From Pyxidicoccus xibeiensis (lineage in GTDB: Bacteria > Myxococcota > Myxococcia > Myxococcales > Myxococcaceae), in the NCBI RefSeq assembly GCF_024198175.1, contig NZ_JAJVKV010000004.1, positions 62,001 to 126,000 on the forward strand: a stretch of DNA of 64,000 nt, read 5' to 3'. Made by a program: the position numbers and the translations under genes. Shown one piece after another: positions 45,128 through 52,443 of this stretch. The notes under the pieces are model-generated. The model was not told the origin of the DNA and ran no database searches. It saw nothing but the letters and a program-made list of their open reading frames with translations. Each line of letters starts with the position of its first letter. Position 1 is the first letter of the stretch.

Positions 45128-46543
45128 GTGCTGTCCCACAGCCTCCAATACCTGGCCTTCGTCATCGCGGTGTTCGCCCTCTACTGGGCGGTGCACAAGC
45201 AGTACTGGCCGCGCCTGCTGACGCTGCTGGTGGCGAGCCTCTACTTCTACGCCGCCTTCACGCCCTTCCCCATCCTCATCTTCCTGGCGGGCGTCACGGT
45301 GGACCACCTGTGCGTGAGGGGCATGGCCCGCGCGCAGTCACAGGGCGCGCGCAAGGCGCTCGTCACGCTGTCCATCGTCTCCAACCTGGGCCTGCTGGCG
45401 GGCTTCAAGTACCTGGAGCTGCTGCGGCAGACGGTGCTGGCGCTGCTGGCGCCGCTGGGCATCGAGGTGCGGCCGGAGCCCTTCAACCTGCTCTTGCCGG
45501 TGGGCCTGTCCTTCTTCGTCTTCCAGGCCATCAGCTACACGGTGGACGTGTACCGGGGGAAGGCGAGCGCGGAGCACACGTTCCTGGAGCACCTGCTGTA
45601 CCTGATGTTCTTCCCGCGCGTGGTCAGCGGCCCCATCGTCCGTGCGTCGGAGCTGATGGCGCACTTCCGCGACACGCCGAGCCTCACCCCCGAGCAGGGC
45701 GGCCATGCCCTCTTCCGCATCGCGGTGGGCCTGGTGAAGAAGCTGGTCATCGCGGACGTGCTGGGCGCGGGCATCGTGGACCCCGTCTTCGCCGCGCCGG
45801 AGAAGTACGCCTCGGCCGAGTGCATCGTCGCGGCCATCGCCTACACCTTCGAGCTCTACTACGACTTCTCGGGGTACTCGGACATCGCGCTGGGGGTGGC
45901 GGCGCTGTTCGGCTTCAAGTTCCCGGAGAACTTCAACCGGCCGTACCTGGCAAAGAACATCGCCGAGTTCTGGAACCGGTGGCACCTGAGCCTGTCCACG
46001 TGGCTGCGGGACTACCTGTACCGGCCGCTGGGCGGCAACCGGGTGTCGAAGCCGCGCGTGCTGTTCAACCTGATGACGGTGATGGTGCTGGGCGGCCTGT
46101 GGCACGGGGCGGACTGGCGCTTCGCCGTGTGGGGCGCGGTGCATGGCGTGGCGCTGTGCGGGCTGCGCTGCTGGGAGTGGGCGGTGGGCAAGCCCGAGTC
46201 GCCGGGCATCCCCCGCGTGGCGCTGGGCATGCTGGCCACCTTCATCATCGTCGTGCTCACGCGCGTCGTGTTCCGGGCGCCGGACATGACGCACGCGGGA
46301 GAGTTCTACGCGCGGATGATGGCGGGAGTGCCCGGCATCGCCAACGTCAGCCCCCTGGTGTGGGCCATGCTGGCGGCGGCGGTGCTCTTCCACGCCGTGC
46401 CGCTGAAGCTCTACACCGTGTCCTCGGAGCTCTTCGTGCGGATGCCCGTGCCGGTGCGCGCCGTGGCGCTGGTGCTGCTCGGCCTGGGCATCCGTCACCT
46501 GTCCGCCGTGGAGACGCGCCCGTACGTGTACCTGCAGTTCTAG
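45128..46543 (+). CDS. MBOAT-family O-acyltransferase (AlgI-like)
   Basis: The protein has 471 residues from GTG 45128, which starts one base after the SGNH stop. It has about ten membrane helices and the family blocks LLLPVGLSFFVFQAISYTVD, LMFFPRVVSGPIVR, YYDFSGYSDIALG, FPENFNRPYLAKNIAEFWNR, WHLSLSTWLRDYLYRPLGGN and GGLWHGADWRF (catalytic His326). AlgI-type MBOATs move acetyl groups across the inner membrane for exopolysaccharide O-acetylation. The SGNH gene upstream is the expected partner transferase. The modified glycan is unknown. Confidence 0.92.
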   Translation: MLSHSLQYLAFVIAVFALYWAVHKQYWPRLLTLLVASLYFYAAFTPFPILIFLAGVTVDHLCVRGMARAQSQGARKALVTLSIVSNLGLLAGFKYLELLRQTVLALLAPLGIEVRPEPFNLLLPVGLSFFVFQAISYTVDVYRGKASAEHTFLEHLLYLMFFPRVVSGPIVRASELMAHFRDTPSLTPEQGGHALFRIAVGLVKKLVIADVLGAGIVDPVFAAPEKYASAECIVAAIAYTFELYYDFSGYSDIALGVAALFGFKFPENFNRPYLAKNIAEFWNRWHLSLSTWLRDYLYRPLGGNRVSKPRVLFNLMTVMVLGGLWHGADWRFAVWGAVHGVALCGLRCWEWAVGKPESPGIPRVALGMLATFIIVVLTRVVFRAPDMTHAGEFYARMMAGVPGIANVSPLVWAMLAAAVLFHAVPLKLYTVSSELFVRMPVPVRAVALVLLGLGIRHLSAVETRPYVYLQF

Positions 46544-46689
46544 ACGGCACGGGCGCAATATCCTCGCATTTCTAGAATAGCAGCGATTCCAAGTCGTACC
46601 GGGTATCCTGTGACTCGGCCCTCGGCCCTGCTGGGGAAGTCCGCCCTGCCAGCGAGTGCCGCAACCCGTACGACTCCAAGGGAATCGCC

Positions 46690-49062
46690 ATGCGCAGACA
46701 CCTGCTATCCCTGCCATTTCTCACGCTGCTGGCAGCGTGCACCCCCGAGCCGGCGCCAGAAGCTCCCGCGCCGGACCCGACCGGGACATCCGCCGCCTCG
46801 CTGGCTCCCCTGCCCCAGCTGCGCGTGAGCAGCAACTCGCGCTTCCTGGTGCGAGCGGACGGCACCGGGTTCTTCTACCTCGCGGACACCGCGTGGGAGC
46901 TGTTCCACCGGCTCAACCGCACCGAGGTGGTGACGTACCTCCAGAACCGCGCGGACCGGGGCTACACCGCGGTGCAGGCGGTGGCCGTGGCCGAGCTGGA
47001 CGGGGTGAACACGCCCAACGCCCAGGGTGACCGGCCGTTCCTCAACAACAACCCGGCGACGCCGGCCACCACGCCGGGCGCGGACCCGGCGGATGCCACG
47101 CAGTACGACTACTGGGACCACGTCGACTACGTCGTCGGCGAGGCCGAGGCGCGCGGCATCTACACAGCGATGCTGCCCACCTGGGGCAGCCACGTGGTGA
47201 GCGGCCTCATCAACACGTCCAACGCGGAGGCGTATGGCCGGTTCCTCGGCAGCCGCTACGCGAGCCGCTCCATCATCTGGGTGCTCGGCGGAGACCGCCC
47301 CGCCGCCGGCTACGAGGCGGTATGGCGCGCCATGGCGCGGGGCATCGCCCTCGGCGTGTCCGGCACGGAGGACTACACCCGGGTGCTGATGACGTACCAC
47401 CCGCCGGGCAGCGCGAAGTCCTCCACGTGGTTCCACAATGACGCGTGGCTGGACTTCAACATGCAGCAGAACGGGCACTGCGCGAACGTGGACGTGTGGA
47501 ACCGCATCTCCGCGGACTACGCCCTCACGCCGACGAAGCCCACGCTGGACGGTGAGCCGCTCTACGAGCAGCACCCCATCTGCTTCAACGCGGGGACCTA
47601 CGGCTACTCCAACGACTACGAGGTCCGGAAGTTCGCGTACTGGAACGTGTTCGCCGGGGCCTTCGGCCATACGTATGGACACCACTCGGTGTGGCAGATG
47701 TACGCGCCGGGCCGCTCGCCGGTGAACGGGCCGCAGAACTACTGGTACGAGGCCATCAACCAGCCGGGCGCGGCGCAGATGAAGCACCTGCGCCGGCTCA
47801 TCGAGTCACGGCCGTTCCTGGTGCGAATTCCCGACCAGGGCGTGCTCGCCTCGGCGGCGGGCTCGGGCACCAGCCGCGTGCAGGCCACGCGGGGCTCGGA
47901 CGGCAGCTATGCCTTCGTCTACAGCGCGGCAGGGCAGCCCTTCACGGTGAACATGGACCGCATCGCCGGTGGCACCGTGCGCGCCTCCTGGTACGACCCG
48001 CGCGTGGCCACGTCCCAGGTGCTTGGCACGTACCCGAACACGGGCACGCGGCAGTTCACCCCGCCGAGCAGCGGGGCCGGCAACGACTGGGTGCTGGTGC
48101 TGGACGACGCCTCGCGGAGCTTCCCGCTGCCGGGGGACGTGCTCCAGCAGGGCACGCTCTACCGCGCCATCAACCTGAATGGCTCGGCCACGGTGATTGA
48201 TGGGCAGAGCTGGGAGGGGAGCAACGCGCCGAACTACACGTACACGGGGACGGCGTTCGAGAACCCGTCGGTGACGCTCAACCCGGCGACGGATGCGAAC
48301 CGGGCGGCGATGATTCGCTCCTCCATCTACAGCGGGACGGCGGCGGTGCGCCTGCAGTCGGTGCCGTCGGGCACGTACACGGTGTACCTGTACACGTGGG
48401 AGGACAACGCGGCGGAGACCTTCAGCATCTTCCTGGAGGGCGCGGTGGTGCAGGCGAGCTACAACAGCGGCGCGGCGGGCACGTGGCGGCGGCTGGGGCC
48501 CTGGACGGTGAACGTCACCGACGGGACGCTGGACCTGACGACCTCCGGCGGCGCGGCGAACCTCTCCGGCCTCGAGGTGCACCGCGCGGGGACGCAGCCG
48601 AGCGGCTTCGTGCGCGGCATCAACTTCAATGGTGCCGCGGTCACCATCGAGGGCAACGCGTGGCTGTCCTACTCGGCGGCGCTGGCGGCGGGGCTGACGG
48701 TGAACGCGCCCAACCTGACGACCACGTCGGTGACGCCGAACCCGGCGACGACGGCGGACACGAGCGCGATGCTCAACTCGGCCATCTGGAAGCAGGGGGC
48801 GGACCTGCAAGTGGGGCAGCCCGTCTCCAATGGCAGCTACCAGGTGTACCTGTGGGTGATGGAGAACTATCAGTCCAACGCGCGCTCGTTCCGGGTGCGG
48901 CTGGAGGGCGTGGAGGTCGCCAGTGGCGTGGGCAACCTCACGCTCGGGGCGTGGAGGAAGTACGGCCCCTATACGACGACGGTGGGAGACGGGTTCCTCA
49001 GCCTGGACCTCGTCCCCACCACGGGTGACACTCACCTGATGGGCATGGCGGTGTTCCGGTAG
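46690..49062 (+). CDS. Apiosidase-like (DUF4038) glycoside hydrolase lipoprotein with two malectin-like domains
   Basis: The protein has 790 residues. The signal peptide ends in a lipobox (LLAAC). Residues about 40-460 are a DUF4038/GH140-like TIM barrel with a DUF5060/collagen-binding-type tail: FFYLADTAWELFHRLNRTEV, YWDHVDYVVGEAEARGIYTA, IIWVLGGDR, TLDGEPLYEQHP and NVFAGAFGHTYGHHSVWQM. Two malectin-like beta-sandwiches follow (YRAINLNGSATVIDGQSWEG and RGINFNGAAVTIEGNAWLSY, each with SSIY/SAIW and YLYTWEDNA/YLWVMENYQ). The family splits apiose-containing or related plant polysaccharides; here cell-surface degradation of an exogenous glycan is likely. Confidence 0.86.
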   Translation: MRRHLLSLPFLTLLAACTPEPAPEAPAPDPTGTSAASLAPLPQLRVSSNSRFLVRADGTGFFYLADTAWELFHRLNRTEVVTYLQNRADRGYTAVQAVAVAELDGVNTPNAQGDRPFLNNNPATPATTPGADPADATQYDYWDHVDYVVGEAEARGIYTAMLPTWGSHVVSGLINTSNAEAYGRFLGSRYASRSIIWVLGGDRPAAGYEAVWRAMARGIALGVSGTEDYTRVLMTYHPPGSAKSSTWFHNDAWLDFNMQQNGHCANVDVWNRISADYALTPTKPTLDGEPLYEQHPICFNAGTYGYSNDYEVRKFAYWNVFAGAFGHTYGHHSVWQMYAPGRSPVNGPQNYWYEAINQPGAAQMKHLRRLIESRPFLVRIPDQGVLASAAGSGTSRVQATRGSDGSYAFVYSAAGQPFTVNMDRIAGGTVRASWYDPRVATSQVLGTYPNTGTRQFTPPSSGAGNDWVLVLDDASRSFPLPGDVLQQGTLYRAINLNGSATVIDGQSWEGSNAPNYTYTGTAFENPSVTLNPATDANRAAMIRSSIYSGTAAVRLQSVPSGTYTVYLYTWEDNAAETFSIFLEGAVVQASYNSGAAGTWRRLGPWTVNVTDGTLDLTTSGGAANLSGLEVHRAGTQPSGFVRGINFNGAAVTIEGNAWLSYSAALAAGLTVNAPNLTTTSVTPNPATTADTSAMLNSAIWKQGADLQVGQPVSNGSYQVYLWVMENYQSNARSFRVRLEGVEVASGVGNLTLGAWRKYGPYTTTVGDGFLSLDLVPTTGDTHLMGMAVFR

Positions 49063-49073
49063 CAGCAGCGCGG

Positions 49074-49104
49074 GCACGTCAGGGCAGAGTGGGCCCTGGC
49101 GTGC
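49074..49104. terminator. Bidirectional terminator hairpin
   Basis: A 12-bp stem with one T-G wobble (49074-49085 with 49093-49104) closes on a 7-base loop. It lies between the glycoside hydrolase gene (stop 49062) and the convergent NUDIX gene (stop 49105). Confidence 0.75.
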
Positions 49105-49716
49105 TCAGTTCCGCGGCCCGAGCGCCGCGCCCAGCTCGGGCACCTCGGTCACGTGCTGGAGCAAGTCCCGCAGCATGCGCGCCGTGGCGCCCCAGATGAC
49201 GTGGGAGCCGTAGGTGTAGGTGTACAGCTCGCGCTCGGCGCCCATGATTTCCAGGCGCTCGGTGCGGAGGATGGCCGGGTCCAGCAGGTGCGCCAGCGGC
49301 ACCTCCAGGATGAAGGCCACCTCCTCCGCGCTCGGGCGGTACTGGCCGTCGCCGGGGATGACGCCCACGAAGGGGCTGACGCGGTACATGGAGATGGTGG
49401 GCACCTCGTCCAGCATGCCCAGCACCCGCACCCGCCGCCGGTCGATGCCCAGCTCCTCTTCCGTCTCGCGCAGCGCGGTGTGCAGCGGCGTTGCGTCCTC
49501 CGCGTCCCGCCCGCCCCCGGGGAAGCTGTACTGGTCCGCGTGGGTGCGCAGCGTGGGCGGGCGGCGCGTGAAGAGCACGTGGGGCACCCCGTCCCGCTCG
49601 AAGATGGGGACGAGCACCGCCGCCTCGCGCAGCACCTGCCCCGGCAGGTCCACCGCGCGCGCCGGCCGTGACGACAGCCGCGCCTCCAGCGATTGGAACA
49701 ACGCCTCCACGCTCAA
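49105..49716 (-). CDS. NUDIX hydrolase, CoA pyrophosphatase-like (NudL)
   Basis: The protein has 203 residues from a TTG with GAGGGA upstream. The Nudix box is GGGRDAEDATPLHTALRETE followed by EELGI, with the FPGGG lead-in of the NudL/coenzyme-A-pyrophosphatase group (VLFTRRPPTLRTHADQYSFP). The family hydrolyses CoA or related nucleotide diphosphates in the cytosol. It begins 16 bases after the uppP stop and is probably its operon partner. Substrate assignment is by family resemblance only. Confidence 0.87.
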   Translation of the reverse strand: MSVEALFQSLEARLSSRPARAVDLPGQVLREAAVLVPIFERDGVPHVLFTRRPPTLRTHADQYSFPGGGRDAEDATPLHTALRETEEELGIDRRRVRVLGMLDEVPTISMYRVSPFVGVIPGDGQYRPSAEEVAFILEVPLAHLLDPAILRTERLEIMGAERELYTYTYGSHVIWGATARMLRDLLQHVTEVPELGAALGPRN

Positions 49717-49732
49717 GACCCACGTCCCTCTT

Positions 49733-50626
49733 CTAGTCCGTGACCTGCTTCTCTATCTGCTGCTTGCCCGGCTCTCGCGGCACGTCGATGTTCTCCACGC
49801 CCGACAGCGGCTTGAGCTTCCCCGCCTGGAGCAGCACCAGCAGCAGCACGCCCAGGGCCACGCGGTACACCACGAACACCAGCATGGAGTTGGAGCGCAG
49901 GTACCTCAACAGCCAGGAGATGGCGGCCATGCCCGAGCCGAACGCCACCAGCGTGCCCACCCAGAGGGACAGGGCGGAGGGCCGCTCGGTGGCCTGGAGC
50001 AGGTGCTTGAGCTCGAAGATGCCCGCCAGCGTGGTGGCGGGGATGGACAGCAGGAACGAGTAGCGCGCCGCGTCCTCGCGCTTGAGCCCCAGGGACAGGC
50101 CGCCGGTCAGCGTGGTGCCCGAGCGCGACGAGCCGGGGATGAGCGCCAGCGCCTGCCACAGGCCGATGGCGATGGCGTCCTTCCAGCGCATGTCCGCCAG
50201 CGTCCGCTGGTGGGAGGCCCTGCGCTCCACCACGAAGAGGATGAGCGCCAGGACGATGAGGCTGCCGGAGATGACGTAGAGCGAGCGGAACTGGTTCTCG
50301 ATGACCTTCTTGAAGGCCAGGCCGCAGATGCCGATGGGCAGCGTGCCCACCAGGACGAACCACGCCAGCCGGGCCTCGAGCGTGCCGAAGGGCTCGTGCC
50401 GGGCCAGCCCGCGGAAGAAGGCCGCCACCAGGGCGACGATGTCCTTGCGGAAGTAGATGAGCACGGCGGCCACCGTGCCCAGCTGGATGACCGCCGAGTA
50501 CGCGGCCCCCGGGTCCTTCCAGCCGAACAGCTCCGGCGCGATGCGCAGGTGCGCGGTGGAGCTGATGGGGAGGAACTCGGTGAGGCCCTGGACCAGGCCC
50601 AGGACGATGGCTTCGATGAGGCTCAT
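49733..50626 (-). CDS. uppP: Undecaprenyl-diphosphatase
   Basis: The protein has 297 residues, the usual size, with several membrane helices. Both active-site motifs are present: VQGLTEFLPISSTAHL and LIPGSSRSGTTLTGGL. It removes a phosphate from undecaprenyl diphosphate at the periplasmic face, recycling the lipid carrier for peptidoglycan and O-antigen, and excess confers bacitracin resistance. Start at ATG 50626. The NUDIX gene follows 16 bases downstream. Confidence 0.95.
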   Translation of the reverse strand: MSLIEAIVLGLVQGLTEFLPISSTAHLRIAPELFGWKDPGAAYSAVIQLGTVAAVLIYFRKDIVALVAAFFRGLARHEPFGTLEARLAWFVLVGTLPIGICGLAFKKVIENQFRSLYVISGSLIVLALILFVVERRASHQRTLADMRWKDAIAIGLWQALALIPGSSRSGTTLTGGLSLGLKREDAARYSFLLSIPATTLAGIFELKHLLQATERPSALSLWVGTLVAFGSGMAAISWLLRYLRSNSMLVFVVYRVALGVLLLVLLQAGKLKPLSGVENIDVPREPGKQQIEKQVTD

Positions 50627-50750
50627 AGGGCGCGGTCCCCGGATGTATGTCCGGACTCCCCTGCCAGCAAGGGCGTTCGTCCACCTCTGTGCGGGCGAAC
50701 ACGTCGCGCCCACGTCCGCCCACCCGCCCGGGTAGGCTGGCACCCGCGCC

Positions 50751-51224
50751 ATGCCCCCTGCCCCCCTGTGTCCCTGCTCCTCCGGACTCCGCTACCGCGA
50801 GTGCTGCGCCCCCTTCCACAAGGGAGAGGCGGAGCCCCCCGACGCCGAGCGCCTCATGCGCAGCCGCTACAGCGCCTTCGCCCTGCGCGACGCGGCCTAC
50901 CTGTGGAAGACGCTGCACCCGGACCACCCCTACCGCTCGCGGCCCCAGGGCGAAGTGCTGCGCGAGCTGCGCGCCTTCGCGCAGGGGCACCAGTTCCCGA
51001 AGCTGGTGGTGATGGACCGGCGGCCGGCGGACGCGGCCGGCGTGGCGCAGGTGCTCTTCTTCGCAAAGGTGTTCGAGAAGGGGAAGGACCGCTCCTTCGT
51101 GGAGCGCTCGGACTTCCGCCATGACGGCACCGGCTGGCGCTACCTGTCCGGAGTGACGCTCCAGCTGAAGGAGCTGCGCGGGCCGCCGGAGGCCCTCACG
51201 CTGGCGACCTTCCCGGAGCCGTAG
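50751..51224 (+). CDS. ychJ: YchJ-family SEC-C motif protein
   Basis: The protein has 157 residues. The SEC-C zinc motif is at the N-terminus (LCPCSSGLRYRECCAPFH), followed by the YchJ signature AERLMRSRYSAFALRDAAYL and W-x-T-x-x-P/H. The core is an NTF2-like fold (VLFFAKVFEKGKDRSFVERS). The function is unknown in all species. The gene is divergent from uppP, with 124 bases between starts. Confidence 0.9.
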   Translation: MPPAPLCPCSSGLRYRECCAPFHKGEAEPPDAERLMRSRYSAFALRDAAYLWKTLHPDHPYRSRPQGEVLRELRAFAQGHQFPKLVVMDRRPADAAGVAQVLFFAKVFEKGKDRSFVERSDFRHDGTGWRYLSGVTLQLKELRGPPEALTLATFPEP

Positions 51225-51462
51225 AGAACCGGGGCCGTCAGGGGGCCGGGACTCGTGCGTCAGAAGGACAGCTGACCGGCCGGAGAGGCCCGACACGCAC
51301 ACGGAACATCGCCTGCTAAGCGATGCGGCTCATCACCGCTCCGGGCCCGAGAGGGTCCACCAAGACCGGCTTCTCCACTCGGTCAGCACCCTTCTTCCCA
51401 GCGCGAGACAACGTCCCGGACGCGGAGAGCCACCTGCTCACCGCGTCCAGGACGTCAGTCGT

Positions 51463-51678
51463 TTACTCGAACCGTGCCTTGGTGGGGCCGGGCTCCTTCG
51501 GGCGGGCGCCGCCAGTGTCCTCCGGATCCTTCGGCGGGTTGTCACCGACCTGCGTACCCGTTGCTCCCGGGTCCGTCGGTATCGTGGGAATCATGATGGG
51601 GCCCGTTGGCGCGGCGATCCCCACCGTTGGCCCTACAACCAGCGCCAGCACCCCAAGCATCAACATTCGCTTCGTCAT
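51463..51678 (-). CDS. Small secreted protein sharing a C-terminal motif with the next lipoprotein
   Basis: The protein has 71 residues. GAGGGGGA precedes ATG 51678. A signal peptide (MLMLGVLALVVGPTVGIAA) leads to a short Pro/Thr-rich region. The C-terminus reads GTQVGDNPPKDPEDTGGA then RPKE, nearly the same as GTQIGDTPPKDPDDTGGA then VPKE in the lipoprotein encoded just upstream. The shared motif and the similar leader suggest a partial duplication. Function is unknown. Confidence 0.65.
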   Translation of the reverse strand: MTKRMLMLGVLALVVGPTVGIAAPTGPIMIPTIPTDPGATGTQVGDNPPKDPEDTGGARPKEPGPTKARFE

Positions 51679-51695
51679 CGCATCCCCCTCGTCAA

Positions 51696-51725
51696 AGACC
51701 GAGGCGGAACCGGCCGCCTCGGTCT
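51696..51725 (-). terminator. Strong terminator hairpin
   Basis: A perfect 12-bp stem (AGACCGAGGCGG / CCGCCTCGGTCT) with a 6-base loop follows the lipoprotein gene that stops at 51769. On the minus strand it is followed by TTT. It separates the two paralogous small genes transcriptionally. Confidence 0.8.
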
Positions 51726-51768
51726 GAAACTAGCGAGAGGCTCTGACAAAGCCCTTCACCGTGCAGGA

Positions 51769-52401
51769 TTACCTGGGGACGCTGGTCCCAGGCGCCGGCC
51801 CGGTGGTGGGAGCAGGCTTCGTCTCGCTGACCCCGTCGACCGCGTTGGCGCTGGTCCAGGCGAGCACCGAGAAGACCTCGATCTCCTTGGGCACGGCGCC
51901 ACCGGTGTCATCCGGGTCCTTCGGAGGAGTATCGCCAATCTGCGTTCCGCTCGCGCAGGGGTCGAACGTCGGCTCATCCTCTGGCGAAGTGGGCGGCTGC
52001 GTCGTCGCCGCCGAAGCCACGACCGCGCTCCCGGTCGAGCCGGAGCCGCCGCTCACCTTCGTGGGCCGGGTGTACAGCACCACGGGGACACCTGCGTTGT
52101 ACGCCCAGGACAGGAAGGACTCGCGTGACGTCCGCTCACCCGTCACCAGGTACGTGAAGCGGCCGGTCTTCGAATCGACGCCTGCGGACAAGAAGGTGCC
52201 GGTGCCCTGGCAGAGCCCCGCGACGATATGCGTCGTCGTCCCCTTGGTCGGCGTCGTCCCCGGCTGAAGCACCTGGATAGGAGGCAGCTTTGGCACAGGC
52301 CTGGGTTCCGGGCAGGCATCCGGCGGAGGCCGGCTCCCCAGGGTACGGCACCCCGTCAGGGCGCTCGCCAACACGACACACAGCAGCAGCTTCTTCATCA
52401 T
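51769..52401 (-). CDS. Small lipoprotein of unknown function
   Basis: The protein has 210 residues. GGAGGGGGAG lies five bases before ATG 52401. The lipobox is LTGC (near residue 17). A Pro-rich segment precedes a compact domain (THIVAGLCQGTGTFLSAG, GRFTYLVTGERTSRESFLSW). A Thr/Ser/Pro linker leads to GTQIGDTPPKDPDDTGGA and VPKEIEVFSVLAW. The motif is shared with the small protein at 51463-51678. A hairpin separates it from the CHAT gene upstream. I do not recognise the family. Confidence 0.75.
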   Translation of the reverse strand: MMKKLLLCVVLASALTGCRTLGSRPPPDACPEPRPVPKLPPIQVLQPGTTPTKGTTTHIVAGLCQGTGTFLSAGVDSKTGRFTYLVTGERTSRESFLSWAYNAGVPVVLYTRPTKVSGGSGSTGSAVVASAATTQPPTSPEDEPTFDPCASGTQIGDTPPKDPDDTGGAVPKEIEVFSVLAWTSANAVDGVSETKPAPTTGPAPGTSVPR

Positions 52402-52425
52402 CGTACTCCCCCTCCTCACAAACCA

Positions 52426-52442
52426 GGCGGGTGCATCCCGCC
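52426..52442 (-). terminator. Short terminator hairpin after the CHAT gene
   Basis: A perfect 6-bp stem (GGCGGG / CCCGCC) with a 5-base loop starts right after the CHAT stop codon (52444) on the minus strand. Confidence 0.45.
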
Positions 52443-52443
52443 C

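Noticed and set aside
41953..45165. Minus-strand frame of 1070 codons across the SGNH gene
   Set aside because: It has no domains, and its composition is typical of antisense frames in high-GC DNA. The SGNH motifs are in the plus frame.
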